64,000 bases of DNA from Gammaproteobacteria bacterium (GCA_030595795.1 JAUVCH010000007.1:1-64000); one strand, 5' to 3'. Counted from the stretch's first letter, positions 27,020 through 37,319 are shown. Numbers and translations are program-made. Notes: generated by a model from the sequence alone, not told the origin.

Positions 27020-28135
27020 ATGAAAAGAGTAGGATTTGTCGGTTGGCGAGGCATGGTTGGGTCGGTGCTGATGCAACGCATGCGCGAGGAAAACGATTTT
27101 GCCATAATTGCGGAGCCGATATTTTACACGACGTCACAAGTTGGCCAGGATGGTCCGGATATCGGTAAGCCCATTGCGCCTTTAGCCGATGCCACAAACA
27201 TCGAAAGTCTGAAATCACTCGATGCAATCGTCACTTGCCAGGGTAGTGACTACACCAAACAGGTTTATGCGGATTTACGGGCCAGTGGCTGGAAGGGTTA
27301 CTGGATCGATGCGGCCTCAAACCTGCGTATGGAAGAACATACGATCATTGTGCTCGACCCGGTAAACCGCTCGGTGATCGATCGGGCGTTAGTCGATGGC
27401 AAAAAGGATTTCATCGGTGGTAACTGCACCGTTAGTTTAATGATGCTAGGCATGGGCGGTTTGTTCGAGCACGATATGGTCGACTGGATTAGTGTCATGA
27501 CTTATCAGGCGGCATCGGGCGGCGGTGCACGTCATATGCGTGAATTGATTTCTCAGATGGGTAGTATCCATAACTGTGTCGAAGGACTGCTGGCTAATCC
27601 ATCGTCCGCTATTCTCGAAATTGACCGACAGGTGACCGAGCATATGCGGTCGGACGCTTATCCCAGTGAACAATTCGGCGTGCCGCTAGCCGGTAGTTTA
27701 ATTCCCTGGATTGACTCGCAGCTTGAAAATGGCCAAAGCCGTGAAGAATGGAAGGGTGGCGTCGAGGCGAATAAAATACTGGGCCGTGGTGATGATCAAA
27801 TACCTATCGACGGTATTTGTGTGCGAATTGGCGCGATGCGTTCGCACTCGCAGGCATTGACAGTCAAATTGAAAAAAGACCTGCCACTCGATGAAATCCA
27901 TCAAATGCTGGCAGAGTCGAATCAATGGGTAAAAGTGTTGCCGAATGACAGACAGGTATCTATGGATCAGTTGTCACCTGCCGCAGTTACCGGGTCGCTC
28001 GATATTCCGATTGGTCGATTACGTAAAATGAACATGGGTAGTGAATATCTGTCTGCCTTCACCGTAGGTGATCAGTTGCTCTGGGGTGCCGCCGAGCCTC
28101 TCAGACGTATGCTGAATATCCTGCTGGAGCAATAG
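27020..28135 (+). CDS. asd: Aspartate-semialdehyde dehydrogenase
   Basis: NADPH enzyme of 371 residues making aspartate semialdehyde, the branch point to lysine, diaminopimelate, threonine and methionine. The N-terminal nucleotide loop [18 protein letters not shown], the catalytic Cys in [19 protein letters not shown] near residue 135 and the active-site His in [10 protein letters not shown] near residue 275 are typical of the long gammaproteobacterial form. An AGG site precedes the ATG. The usg gene follows after two bases. Confidence 0.97.
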   Translation: MKRVGFVGWRGMVGSVLMQRMREENDFAIIAEPIFYTTSQVGQDGPDIGKPIAPLADATNIESLKSLDAIVTCQGSDYTKQVYADLRASGWKGYWIDAASNLRMEEHTIIVLDPVNRSVIDRALVDGKKDFIGGNCTVSLMMLGMGGLFEHDMVDWISVMTYQAASGGGARHMRELISQMGSIHNCVEGLLANPSSAILEIDRQVTEHMRSDAYPSEQFGVPLAGSLIPWIDSQLENGQSREEWKGGVEANKILGRGDDQIPIDGICVRIGAMRSHSQALTVKLKKDLPLDEIHQMLAESNQWVKVLPNDRQVSMDQLSPAAVTGSLDIPIGRLRKMNMGSEYLSAFTVGDQLLWGAAEPLRRMLNILLEQ

Positions 28136-28137
28136 AC

Positions 28138-29091
28138 ATGGACGATGCAAGAATAGCCCTGACCCATGCTGATAGCCTGGCTGCCCAGGCGATATTGGAG
28201 AAATTACCCGAATCCGGTCTCGCGCCCGATTCTCTGATTTTACTAGGCGACGAAAGCAGCGCCGGTACCAAGCTCGGATACGGGGATACTTATCTGCAAG
28301 TTCAGGATCAGCAAGATTACAGCTTTGAAGGCTGTGGATTGGTCTTGATGCCGGAGTACGACGCCTCGATTGAATCGAAACTAACGAGTCAGGATGCGTT
28401 GTTGGTTAGCCACACAGTCGATAGTGATGGGGCAGTCGTATATGCGCCTAATCGTGATGTCGAGATTAATGTCTCTTACACGCAGGCTAGTGTGCGACTG
28501 GCGGGCCCTGAATTATCCTGTTTGATGGGTGTATTACCGGACTTGCATCAAGCCTTCGAAATAAGTCGTTGTAATCTGGTGTTCCTGCGAAGCGCAGAAG
28601 CGAGTGGTAAAGCCGCAGTTGATGAGCTGGCCGGGCAAACCATTGAATTATTGAATGGTCGCGAAGCGGTACCCTCGGTTTTCCCCCTGCAAATTGCCTT
28701 TAATATGTTCCCGGCCTCGCAGATATCGCATTTGGACGCCGATTTGGTGAAGTTATTAGGAAAAAGTGAAATTAGTTGTATTCATCAGGTAACCAATGTT
28801 CCTGTATTCCATGGGTTGGCAATTTCCGTGCAATTAGAATTCGCCAACGAAGTGAGCCTGTCAGAGAGTCGAGCGATATTTGACAAAATGAGTGCTGTGC
28901 AACTGAGTGATGGATATTCGAGTCCTATTTCTGATTGTAATCAATCATTTAGCTGTGTTATAAATCAGCTTGAGGGGGTGGAAAACAACGCCAAAAGCAT
29001 CCATTTCTGGGTGGTTGTGGACCCAATGCGTTATGGCTTAGCGAATAATTACGTGCATGTAACAGATATTTTGCTAAAATCTTATTTATAA
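28138..29091 (+). CDS. usg: Usg-1-like protein (Asd homologue without catalytic residues)
   Basis: A 317-residue protein of the aspartate-semialdehyde dehydrogenase fold, found directly after asd as in Pseudomonas. It keeps fold segments such as FPLQIAFNMFPASQ and CIHQVTNVPVFHGLAISVQL, but the catalytic Cys motif GGNCT of Asd is absent (the equivalent region reads VSYTQASVRLAGPELSCLMG), so it is unlikely to be a dehydrogenase. Its role is not established. GGAG lies eight bases before the ATG. Confidence 0.85.
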   Translation: MDDARIALTHADSLAAQAILEKLPESGLAPDSLILLGDESSAGTKLGYGDTYLQVQDQQDYSFEGCGLVLMPEYDASIESKLTSQDALLVSHTVDSDGAVVYAPNRDVEINVSYTQASVRLAGPELSCLMGVLPDLHQAFEISRCNLVFLRSAEASGKAAVDELAGQTIELLNGREAVPSVFPLQIAFNMFPASQISHLDADLVKLLGKSEISCIHQVTNVPVFHGLAISVQLEFANEVSLSESRAIFDKMSAVQLSDGYSSPISDCNQSFSCVINQLEGVENNAKSIHFWVVVDPMRYGLANNYVHVTDILLKSYL

Positions 29092-29108
29092 TCTATAGTT
29101 ACAACTAC

Positions 29109-29137
29109 TTGTGAAAGTGCTTTCTTTAAAGTAAATT
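29109..29137 (+). promoter_or_regulatory. Possible promoter of fimV
   Basis: TTGTGA and TAAATT separated by 17 bases lie about 80 bases before the fimV start. The match is four of six bases in each box; the gap after usg has no terminator, so read-through is also possible. Confidence 0.3.
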
Positions 29138-29214
29138 CTCTAACTATCAATCTAGGTGCATGGAATTACAGCACTTTTGTTATAAAAAAATCTAGGGAGT
29201 TTAGGAGAAAAATC

Positions 29215-32200
29215 GTGCGTAATTTGGGATTAATAATATCATTCTGGTTGGCTGCAATCGCGATGCCGACAAACAGCCTTGCCCTCGGTTTAGGTGAAAT
29301 TGAGGTTAATTCCTTTTTAAATCAGCCGCTTAATGCCGAGATAGAAGTAATATCGGCTCGCGCAGGAGAAATAGACGATTTACTGGTCGGTTTGGCATCA
29401 CGCGATGCTTTTTCGCGGGCTGGGCTCACCAGGGCGAGTGGTCTGTCGGATTTGCGGTTTGCGGTTAAAAAGAACGAAGAGGGCGATAGTGCTGTCATCC
29501 TCGTTACCACAAAAGCATCGGTTAAAGAGCCTTTTCTAAATTTTCTGGTCGAAGCCGACTGGGCGAAAGGTCGTTTATTAAGAGAATTCACTGTTCTTCT
29601 CGATCCACCGTTTTATGCTGATACCCCAGCACCTGCACCGACACCAGTTGCAGAAACCCAGCAATTAATCCCTGAGCCTGTTGTTGAACCGGTAGAAACC
29701 GAAATTGCAGTGGAAGTTGAGACCACCAATGATCAACCCGTCATTCCGGAACCCATCGCTTTAACCGAATCGGAAGCTAGTGTAGAAACCGAAGTGTTTA
29801 CTCAGCAAGCTGAGGAACCTGTCGCAGAAACTGAATACGCTGATGAACCAGTCGCGCAGGAAGTTTTTAGTGGACAGGAAAGTATCACGAGCCCTGGTGA
29901 TGTCACGGTTGTAAAAGATGACACTCTGTGGAGCATAGCTTCCAATATTCAGGCCTCTGGGCAGAGTGTCAATCAGATTATGCTCGCAATCCAGCGAGCT
30001 AACCCCGGTGCTTTTAACGACAATAATATCAATAATCTCAAGATCGGTTCTGTGCTGCGAATGCCTGAAGCGAGCGAAATTGCTGAAATAAGCCAGCAAC
30101 AGGCTTATGCCCAGGCGCTGGAACAAAACGGCCTTTGGGATGACTATGTCGCCCGAGTCACTGGGCAAACCTCAGTAGCTGTCGAGAGCGATGGTGGCAG
30201 CCAGGGAGATGGCCAGACCGCCGAGTCAGGTGCCGAGTTAAATCTGATCACCCCAGGAGATGGACAGTCCGATGCCGCTAGCCTTCAGGGCGAAGGTGAA
30301 GATGCCAACGAATTGAGAGTCAAGCTCGCTCTGGCAGAAGAAGAGCTTGACGGATCTCGGGTCGAAAATCGGGAGCTAGAATCACAAATTGCTGAACTCG
30401 AAGCTCGACTGAGCAAATTTGAAGAATTACAGAAAATGGTCGAGATAGAGGACGATAGTCTGGCTCAACTACAGGCTCAACAAGCAGAAGATGAATTGGC
30501 CGAAGAGGAACTGGTTAGCAACGAAGCGATAGATGCGGCACAAAAGGCCGCCGATGAAGATGAATTGTTGGAAGAACTACTACTAGTCGAAGAAGCTGAT
30601 ACCGATACCATGACGGATGATTCTGATGAACTGGTCGATGACTCAGCCCAACAGGATCAGCTTAGTGAGACTCCACCAGTACCGGTAATCGTTACCCAGC
30701 CAGTGTCCGATTCCCCATCGCTTTTGGATGGCATCCTGCCTCCAGCGATCCTGGATATGATTCCCGATATGGGTGGCATATTGCCGTCAATGGATAACCT
30801 CGCGCTCGACCCCGTAATGCTAGGCGGGTTGGGTGGTATTCTGTTACTGCTTATCGGCTTGGTAGTGTACAAACGAAAGAACAAGTCGGGTGATTCTGAA
30901 GAAGAATTTACCGTAAATGATCCGATTTATGTGGCCGAAGAGGATGATTTAACTCCGATCCATTTAGCCGAAGGTGCCTTCGAAGGTCTCGATGATCTCG
31001 ACGACTCTGACATTAGTTTGCCCGACGACCTGGGTATTACCGAGGCGCTTGATGAAGGATTTGATGATATAGCTCGTACTGAGGTAGTGCCAAGCATTCA
31101 GGCGCCAGAACCAGAAAGTTCGGCAGCCTCAGCTGATGGCGATGAGCAGGACGATATTTTAAACGAGGCTGACGTATATCTGGCCTATAACCTTTACGAC
31201 AACGCTGAAGAGCTACTTACGCAGAGTCTCGAATCGAATCCTGAGCGTGCGGACTATCGCTCAAAACTACTCGACACGCATTTTGCGACCAAAAATACCG
31301 ACGCCTTTGTTAGCGAAGCCGAAACCCTGAAGTCGATGGGTAATGCCGCAAATCGTTATTGGGACCGAGTATTAATCATGGGTTACGAACTAGCCCCTGA
31401 TAACGCGCTATTTGCGGCGGCTAAAGATAGCGGTATGAGCGCTGCTGACCTTGAAATTAGCAAACCTGCTTCGGCTGATTTCGAGCTGGGTGTGGGCGCA
31501 GAAGAAGACAATACCAACTTTTCTACCACTGATTTTGATCTTGGTGAAGAAGACACGAATACGTTTCAATCTACCGAATTCTTATCGGGTGAATCTGACA
31601 GTGACGAACTCGAGATACCGGACCTGGATGAGTTGCCGGATTTAGACACCGAGGATAGAACTGATATTCGTGCTAGCCTCGAAGATGACGTTGACATGCC
31701 TGATGATATAGGCGATCTCGATTTTTCTCTAGATTCTGATGAAGATCAGAAACCAGAACCGGAAGATGTAGATTTTGAATTGCCCGAAGAACTCGATCTC
31801 GGTGGTGATGGCGTATATGAAGCCAACATAGAGTCCACTGCCGTTATAGAGGCCGGCACGGCAGTCATCGATACCGATGCTTTCGTGGCTCAGATTGATG
31901 ACGAAGATGACGGTTATGGAACGGAAGCGACTGCCATCATCGAGATAGGTGACGACGATGACCTGAGTAGTTATGGTATGGAAGATACCGCATTCGTAGA
32001 ACCTGAATCGGACGATGCACTGGGCGTCGAGCTTGATCTGAGCGACTTCGAAGATGATGAAGAATTGGCTATGGACATCGAAATGGATGTCGATAACTCG
32101 AAGACAGATACCTTCGCACCAGGTGATTTTGACGACCCCGAAGAATTATTAGCCGATGAAGCTGATCTCGAAGGTCTCGGAATCGACGGAATCGAAGATT

Positions 32201-32367
32201 TAATGTTACCCGACGATGTTGACGAAGTCTCTACCAAGCTTGACCTGGCCAGGGCTTTCATTGACATGGGTGATTCAGAAGGTGCACGCAGTAGTCTTGA
32301 CGAAGTAGTGTCTGAGGGCAATGACGAGCAAAAAGCTGAGGCCACGTCGTTACTGAAGCACCTTTAA
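29215..32367 (+). CDS. fimV: FimV-like polar hub protein
   Basis: Large acidic inner-membrane protein of 1050 residues. A signal peptide (1-24) is followed by the FimV N-terminal domain (GLGEIEVNSFLNQPLNAEIE), a Pro/Glu-rich linker, a peptidoglycan-binding LysM domain at about 225-284, a coiled coil near 364-435, one membrane helix near 530-553, a very acidic cytoplasmic region with a TPR-like part near 640-710, and the conserved C-terminal motif STKLDLARAFIDMGDSEGAR. FimV marks cell poles and helps assemble type IV pili and polar complexes. AGGAG precedes the GTG start. It is in the same place as Pseudomonas fimV, between usg and truA. Confidence 0.93.
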   Translation: MRNLGLIISFWLAAIAMPTNSLALGLGEIEVNSFLNQPLNAEIEVISARAGEIDDLLVGLASRDAFSRAGLTRASGLSDLRFAVKKNEEGDSAVILVTTKASVKEPFLNFLVEADWAKGRLLREFTVLLDPPFYADTPAPAPTPVAETQQLIPEPVVEPVETEIAVEVETTNDQPVIPEPIALTESEASVETEVFTQQAEEPVAETEYADEPVAQEVFSGQESITSPGDVTVVKDDTLWSIASNIQASGQSVNQIMLAIQRANPGAFNDNNINNLKIGSVLRMPEASEIAEISQQQAYAQALEQNGLWDDYVARVTGQTSVAVESDGGSQGDGQTAESGAELNLITPGDGQSDAASLQGEGEDANELRVKLALAEEELDGSRVENRELESQIAELEARLSKFEELQKMVEIEDDSLAQLQAQQAEDELAEEELVSNEAIDAAQKAADEDELLEELLLVEEADTDTMTDDSDELVDDSAQQDQLSETPPVPVIVTQPVSDSPSLLDGILPPAILDMIPDMGGILPSMDNLALDPVMLGGLGGILLLLIGLVVYKRKNKSGDSEEEFTVNDPIYVAEEDDLTPIHLAEGAFEGLDDLDDSDISLPDDLGITEALDEGFDDIARTEVVPSIQAPEPESSAASADGDEQDDILNEADVYLAYNLYDNAEELLTQSLESNPERADYRSKLLDTHFATKNTDAFVSEAETLKSMGNAANRYWDRVLIMGYELAPDNALFAAAKDSGMSAADLEISKPASADFELGVGAEEDNTNFSTTDFDLGEEDTNTFQSTEFLSGESDSDELEIPDLDELPDLDTEDRTDIRASLEDDVDMPDDIGDLDFSLDSDEDQKPEPEDVDFELPEELDLGGDGVYEANIESTAVIEAGTAVIDTDAFVAQIDDEDDGYGTEATAIIEIGDDDDLSSYGMEDTAFVEPESDDALGVELDLSDFEDDEELAMDIEMDVDNSKTDTFAPGDFDDPEELLADEADLEGLGIDGIEDLMLPDDVDEVSTKLDLARAFIDMGDSEGARSSLDEVVSEGNDEQKAEATSLLKHL

Positions 32368-32408
32368 TCTAACACTGCAATCAAACTCCTCAAAGCTGAT
32401 GTAGTTTT

Positions 32409-32440
32409 AGCCTGTTAATTTATTAGCAGGCTTTTTTTTA
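32409..32440 (+). terminator. Intrinsic terminator after fimV
   Basis: A ten-base-pair stem (AGCCTGTTAA with TTAGCAGGCT, one wobble pair) and a TTTA loop, followed by a run of eight T. It lies about 40 bases after the fimV stop and separates fimV from truA. Confidence 0.88.
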
Positions 32441-32459
32441 TCTGTCGTAAAATGCATAC

Positions 32460-33248
32460 ATGATAATTACTAAATACGCGATTGGCGTCGAATACTCAGG
32501 TGCTGACTATTGCGGCTGGCAACAGCAAAAACATTGTGTTGCAATTCAGGAACATGTACAAAACGCTATAGGATTTGTAGCCAACCATCCGATCCAGCTG
32601 GTTTGCGCCGGACGTACCGACTCAGGTGTACATGCGGTCGAGCAGGTGGCACATTTCGAGTCCGGTGCAGAGCGAGATGATCGGGCCTGGATATTAGGTT
32701 CGAATTGCCGCTTGCCGCGAGATATACGAATTAAGTGGATTAAAGCGGTTGATGATAACTTTCATGCCCGCTTTAGTGCCTTTGCGCGAAGTTACCGCTA
32801 TATTATTCTCAATAGTCGGGTACCCAGTGCAATATTCCATGACCGAGTAAATTGGGAGTATCGCCGGCTAGATCACACATCGATGCACGAATGCGCACAG
32901 CAATTATTCGGTGAGCACGATTTTAGCGCATTTAGAGCAGCGGGTTGTCAGGCTAAATCGGCCAGTCGTAACGTACATGAAATTAATATAACGAGGCAGG
33001 GTGAGTTAATTTACTTCGATATAAAAGCTAATGCCTTTCTATATCACATGGTTCGCAATCTGGCAGGTAGTTTAATCACCGTTGGAAAAGGAGAGCAAAG
33101 TATAGAATGGTTCGCCGAAGTACTAGCCTCAAAAGATAGAAATTTAGCCGATGTCACTGCGCCAGCCGCTGGACTCTATCTCGTACGCGCCTACTATCCC
33201 GATCAATATAATCTTCCCATAGCTGGACAAAAACCCGTATTATTCTGA
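32460..33248 (+). CDS. truA: tRNA pseudouridine synthase A
   Basis: Enzyme of 262 residues that makes pseudouridine at positions 38-40 of tRNA anticodon stems. The catalytic Asp is in VCAGRTDSGVHAVEQVAHFE near residue 53; YSGADYCGWQQQ and ARSYRYIILNS are family signatures. It starts shortly after the fimV terminator and is followed by trpF after three bases. No clear ribosome site before its ATG. Confidence 0.95.
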   Translation: MIITKYAIGVEYSGADYCGWQQQKHCVAIQEHVQNAIGFVANHPIQLVCAGRTDSGVHAVEQVAHFESGAERDDRAWILGSNCRLPRDIRIKWIKAVDDNFHARFSAFARSYRYIILNSRVPSAIFHDRVNWEYRRLDHTSMHECAQQLFGEHDFSAFRAAGCQAKSASRNVHEINITRQGELIYFDIKANAFLYHMVRNLAGSLITVGKGEQSIEWFAEVLASKDRNLADVTAPAAGLYLVRAYYPDQYNLPIAGQKPVLF

Positions 33249-33251
33249 GTT

Positions 33252-33893
33252 ATGGAATTACGAACTCGAACACGAGTAAAAATTTGCGGTCTCACCCGTA
33301 TCGACGATGCTCTGCATGCCGTTAGGCTAGGTGCTGATTCGATAGGGCTGGTATTTCACCAGCCCAGCCCTCGCTCGATTGATATTGAATCCGCAATAAA
33401 AATCAGAATGGCAATGCCACCGTTTGTGACCGTTACCGCATTGTTGATGAACGAAAATGAGGACTGGATTGGACAGGTGATTGAGCAAGTTAAACCTGAC
33501 TGCCTGCAATTCCATGGTGATGAGACATCAAGTAGTTGTGATCGCTGGAACTTACCCTATATAAAAGCTATTCCTATGGGCAGTGTCGGTGATGCGGGCG
33601 CTTTTGCCTCGGCATATTTGGGTGCTCAGGGCTTTCTATTAGACAGTAATGTGGCTGGACGTCAGGGCGGTTCTGGTGATACATTTGACTGGTCTAAAGT
33701 CCCCTCTTCATTTGGCTCGCCGTTGCTGCTTGCAGGCGGTTTAAATCCAGGCAATGTAGCTGAAGCGATCACTCAGGTGAAGCCCTGGGCTGTTGACGTT
33801 AGTAGTGGTGTTGAGGCTTCTAAGGGAATTAAAGACAAGGGCTTAATGAATCGGTTTTTTAGCGAGGTTAAACGTGGCGACGATCATGCATGA
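33252..33893 (+). CDS. trpF: Phosphoribosylanthranilate isomerase
   Basis: A 213-residue TIM-barrel enzyme of tryptophan synthesis that isomerises phosphoribosylanthranilate. The catalytic Cys is in VKICGLTRIDDA, and the phosphate-binding loops LLAGGLNPGNVAEAI and VDVSSGVEASKGIKD are intact, so the gene looks functional. In many gammaproteobacteria trpB and trpA follow; here only a short ORF lies between it and accD. Confidence 0.95.
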   Translation: MELRTRTRVKICGLTRIDDALHAVRLGADSIGLVFHQPSPRSIDIESAIKIRMAMPPFVTVTALLMNENEDWIGQVIEQVKPDCLQFHGDETSSSCDRWNLPYIKAIPMGSVGDAGAFASAYLGAQGFLLDSNVAGRQGGSGDTFDWSKVPSSFGSPLLLAGGLNPGNVAEAITQVKPWAVDVSSGVEASKGIKDKGLMNRFFSEVKRGDDHA

Positions 33894-33990
33894 AAATGTA
33901 GAAGATTATTACCAACAAATAAAATCAGGTATTACCGTGACGCTTAAGGAAATGCGTACGGCGATGGATACCGGTAGAGCAATAATATGA
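33874..33990 (+). pseudogene. Short ORF, probable remnant of trpA
   Basis: A 38-codon ORF between trpF and accD, where trpB-trpA stand in many relatives. It has a ribosome site (GAGG, six bases before the GTG), overlaps trpF by 20 bases and accD by four (ATGA). Its end, TLKEMRTAMD, resembles the last helix of TrpA proteins, and its VATIMHENVED could match the strand and helix just before it. A deletion that removed trpB and most of trpA while keeping the frame would give this. It may still serve to couple translation of accD to trpF. The TrpA likeness was judged by eye over a short stretch; a small independent protein cannot be excluded. Confidence 0.5.
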
Positions 33991-34850
33991 ACTGGTTTGA
34001 ATCACTGCTTCCTTCGAAGATTAGAACTTCGGGAATAAATGATAAAAAGAATATCCCAGAAGGTCTTTGGGCTAAATGTGGGTCCTGCGATGCGATTATT
34101 TATCGAGCCGAACTGGAGCGGAATCAGGATGTCTGCCACAAATGTGATTTTCACATGCGTATTCCGGCTCGCCGTCGTCTGGAACTGTTTCTCGATGCCG
34201 AAGGGCGTAGTGAAATTGCCCCCAATATCGAAGCCGTCGATGTGCTTAAATTCAGGGACGATAAAAAATACCGCGATCGTCTAATCCAGGCACAAAAGCA
34301 AACTGGCGAAAAAGATGCCCTGATCGTCATGCAGGGAAAGGTGAATGGAGTCGAGGTGGTCGCTGCGGCATTTGAGTTTCGATTCATGGGTGGTTCGATG
34401 GGTGCAGTAGTTGGCGAGAAATTCGTACGCGCAGTGAATGCCAGTCTTGAAAACAATATTCCCTTGATTTGCTTTACCGCCAGTGGTGGTGCGCGCATGC
34501 AGGAAGCACTGTTCTCCCTGCTACAAATGGCAAAGACCAGTGCTTCGCTAACTCGTTTATCGAGGCGCGGTATCCCTTATATTTGTGTATTAACCGATCC
34601 AACCATGGGTGGTGTGTCGGCGAGTATTGCCATGCTCGGAGATATTCACATCGCTGAACCCAATGCCTTAATCGGTTTTGCTGGCCCGCGTGTCATCGAA
34701 CAAACCGTGCGTGAAACTTTGCCCGAAGGCTTTCAACGTAGCGAGTTCCTACAGGAACACGGTGCCATCGATATAATTGTGGACCGTCGCCAGCTTCGTG
34801 AGAAGATTAGCTCGCTATGTAGCATGTTGATGGGTAAGCCGACCCCTTGA
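33987..34850 (+). CDS. accD: Acetyl-CoA carboxylase carboxyltransferase subunit beta
   Basis: A 287-residue subunit that, with AccA, moves the carboxyl group from biotin to acetyl-CoA, the first step of fatty-acid synthesis. An N-terminal C4 zinc finger (CGSCD near residue 31 and CHKCDF near residue 50) is followed by the crotonase-like carboxyltransferase domain with [15 protein letters not shown] and [15 protein letters not shown]. It begins inside the short ORF upstream (ATGA overlap). Confidence 0.97.
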   Translation: MNWFESLLPSKIRTSGINDKKNIPEGLWAKCGSCDAIIYRAELERNQDVCHKCDFHMRIPARRRLELFLDAEGRSEIAPNIEAVDVLKFRDDKKYRDRLIQAQKQTGEKDALIVMQGKVNGVEVVAAAFEFRFMGGSMGAVVGEKFVRAVNASLENNIPLICFTASGGARMQEALFSLLQMAKTSASLTRLSRRGIPYICVLTDPTMGGVSASIAMLGDIHIAEPNALIGFAGPRVIEQTVRETLPEGFQRSEFLQEHGAIDIIVDRRQLREKISSLCSMLMGKPTP

Positions 34851-34908
34851 GCCTTGTTTAAATTCTGGGTTTTATCCCTGGAAACTCTCTCCGTAGCTGA
34901 ATTCCATT

Positions 34909-36177
34909 ATGCGTTTTAATCGTCTTGACGAGTGGCTCGACTGGCAACTTTCATTACATAGCCAAACAATTGAGCTTGGTCTGGAACGCGTGTCTGCGGT
35001 CGCCAGCAAGCTCGGCATCGGCAAAATAGGCTCAACAGTCATTACCGTTGCCGGAACGAATGGTAAGGGTTCTACGGTAGCCAGTTACGAAACCTGGTTA
35101 CATGCTGCTGGGTACTTTGTTGCCAGTTATACCTCTCCGCATTTGTTGCGCTACAACGAGCGCATCAAGTTTAACCTCGAAATGGTTTCTGATCGGAAAC
35201 TTTGTCAGGCCTTCGAGGCTATTGATCAGGCCCGCGCGGATATTGTTCTAACCTATTTCGAATTTGGCACCCTGGCGGCGCTATGGTTGATGCAGCAGAA
35301 TCCCCCCGACTTTGCCATTCTAGAAGTCGGCCTGGGTGGGCGACTGGACGCCGTTAATATTATTGATGCCGACCTAGTGCATCTCACCAGTATCGGGGTC
35401 GATCATCAAAACTGGCTTGGTGATAACCGCGAAAAAATTGGCTTCGAAAAAGCGGGGGTATTACGACGAGGAATTCCGGTGATTTGCAACGACAATGAGC
35501 CACCGCAATCTGTCCAGGATGAAATCCGTAGGCTTGGTTGCCATAGCCAGCAATATCAGCGTGATTTCAGCGTGCAGAGGTTATCTGGTCAGGATCGATT
35601 TGGCTGGCAAAGCGGTGAACTGTCACTGGAGCTCACCCAGATTTTACCGGGCGTTCACCAGCAGCAGAACCTCGCTGGTGTCGTTGCCGGGTTGCACCAA
35701 CTGCTCGATTTGCGTCAGTTTGACAATGCAATTATTCAGAGGAATTTCGAAAATACGGAATTAGTTGGACGCTTTCAATCGGTTAAAACCGACGTTGCTG
35801 GTAGCGTTTATATCGATGTTGGCCACAATCAGGATGCTGCCGCAGCACTGGCAGAAAACCTCGCTTTGATCAAAAAACCAGAAGGACGTGTCGTGGTTTT
35901 ACTGGGCATGCTCGACGATAAAGACAATGTCGCGTTTGTCAGTGAATTTGGTGCTGTGGTCGATGACTGGTGGTTGTTGTCACTCATAGGTGATCGGGGG
36001 CTTAGTGCTGATAACCTGGCCGGTCGAATTTCGACTCAGGTGGAAATTCAGAAGCGGTTTATCGATGTTGATACTGCACTCGATCATGCGCTGTCATCTT
36101 TAGGCAATCAAGATATAATGCTGGTAACCGGGTCTTTCGTGACCGTCGAAACTTTCCTTCTGGCACTCCAAAGGTAA
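34909..36177 (+). CDS. folC: Dihydrofolate/folylpolyglutamate synthase
   Basis: A 422-residue Mur-ligase-type enzyme that joins glutamate to dihydropteroate and extends the folate tail. The P-loop is VAGTNGKGSTVASYE near residue 47; SYTSPHLLRYNERI, VGLGGRLDAVNI and IGVDHQNWLGDNREKI are family motifs. It follows accD as in Pseudomonas and precedes the SPOR protein gene. Confidence 0.95.
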   Translation: MRFNRLDEWLDWQLSLHSQTIELGLERVSAVASKLGIGKIGSTVITVAGTNGKGSTVASYETWLHAAGYFVASYTSPHLLRYNERIKFNLEMVSDRKLCQAFEAIDQARADIVLTYFEFGTLAALWLMQQNPPDFAILEVGLGGRLDAVNIIDADLVHLTSIGVDHQNWLGDNREKIGFEKAGVLRRGIPVICNDNEPPQSVQDEIRRLGCHSQQYQRDFSVQRLSGQDRFGWQSGELSLELTQILPGVHQQQNLAGVVAGLHQLLDLRQFDNAIIQRNFENTELVGRFQSVKTDVAGSVYIDVGHNQDAAAALAENLALIKKPEGRVVVLLGMLDDKDNVAFVSEFGAVVDDWWLLSLIGDRGLSADNLAGRISTQVEIQKRFIDVDTALDHALSSLGNQDIMLVTGSFVTVETFLLALQR

Positions 36178-36191
36178 TTAACAGTTCAATT

Positions 36192-36812
36192 ATGGATCAA
36201 AGTATCAAACAGAGGCTGGTTGGAATTGCAGTTGTATTCGCGCTAGCGGTGATTTTTCTACCGATGTTACTCGATGGTTCTGGTGCGCAGAAAAAAAACC
36301 TGAAGGTAGAAATACCGATTCAGCCCGCGATTGCCGCTAACCCTGAGTTTGAACAAAAGATTATCGAGTTACGCGCCAAGGTAGAGGAGTTACCCGTTCT
36401 CGAACCCCGCTTTATTGATGAGACCTCCACGGATGAGGCTAATCGAATCGAACGCGAGGTTGACAAAAAAACTGAACCGGAGTCTGTCGCTAAAGCCGAG
36501 CCAGTTGAAGAAAAGGTTGTAGAGAAACCGGCTAGTCAACCGAAGACCGCAGTCAGCAAACCTGTCGGCGGTACTAGCTGGGTTGTTCAGGTGGGTAGCT
36601 ATAGAGATAAGAAAAAAGCGCTGACTCAGCGAGATCAATTGCGACAATCGAAAATTGCTGCCGTATTTATCGAACAGTTCAGTGTCGATGGGAAAATTAG
36701 TTATCGAGTGCGACTGGGTCCTTTTTTAAATCGAGATCAAACTCGGGTAGCACAAAATAAAATCCGCGCTAAATACAATATTGACAGCTTAATCATGAAG
36801 TACGAGCGTTAG
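36192..36812 (+). CDS. dedD: DedD-like SPOR-domain protein
   Basis: A 206-residue inner-membrane protein: a short cytoplasmic start, one helix at residues 10-27 (VGIAVVFALAVIFLPMLL), a long acidic/Pro-rich linker, and a C-terminal SPOR domain from about residue 128 (SWVVQVGSYRDKKKALTQRD) that binds denuded septal peptidoglycan. DedD helps cell constriction. Its place between folC and cvpA is the conserved one. Confidence 0.9.
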   Translation: MDQSIKQRLVGIAVVFALAVIFLPMLLDGSGAQKKNLKVEIPIQPAIAANPEFEQKIIELRAKVEELPVLEPRFIDETSTDEANRIEREVDKKTEPESVAKAEPVEEKVVEKPASQPKTAVSKPVGGTSWVVQVGSYRDKKKALTQRDQLRQSKIAAVFIEQFSVDGKISYRVRLGPFLNRDQTRVAQNKIRAKYNIDSLIMKYER

Positions 36813-36830
36813 AGAGCAGGAGAATAAATT

Positions 36831-37319
36831 ATGAGTTGGATTGATCTGGTTATTATCGTAATTATCCTCATATCAGCCTTAATTAGTCTGGTGAGAGGCT
36901 TTATCAAAGAGTCGATATCGCTAACCAGCTGGGTTTTAGCCGGTTTCATCGCCTTTCGCTATTTCACGCCAATGGCTGAAATCCTGGCACCCTATATCGA
37001 ATCGATAACGCTTAGAACTGGTGTAGCGTTTTCGATTTTGTTCGTTTGCACGCTTATTATTGGCGCTATTGTCAATTTTATGGCTTCACAACTGGTAACG
37101 AAAACCGGGCTTAGCGGTACCGACAAGTCCCTCGGCGTGGTATTTGGTGGTGCGCGTGGCGTGCTGATTGTGACTATGGTGGTATTATTAGCTGGACTAA
37201 CCCCGATGCCGGGCGAACCCTGGTGGCAGGACTCAGCGATGATCGATTATTTTGTTACCCTCGCCAACTGGCTAAAAGATATACTACCGCAAGATATTGC
37301 CGGTCGATTTACGCTATGA
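36831..37319 (+). CDS. cvpA: CvpA-family membrane protein
   Basis: A 162-residue inner-membrane protein with four hydrophobic segments. The start WIDLVIIVIILISALISLVR and GFIKESISLTSWVLAGFIAF are typical of CvpA, linked to colicin V production and envelope or biofilm traits, with no firm biochemical role. It lies just before purF, as in most gammaproteobacteria. Confidence 0.92.
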   Translation: MSWIDLVIIVIILISALISLVRGFIKESISLTSWVLAGFIAFRYFTPMAEILAPYIESITLRTGVAFSILFVCTLIIGAIVNFMASQLVTKTGLSGTDKSLGVVFGGARGVLIVTMVVLLAGLTPMPGEPWWQDSAMIDYFVTLANWLKDILPQDIAGRFTL

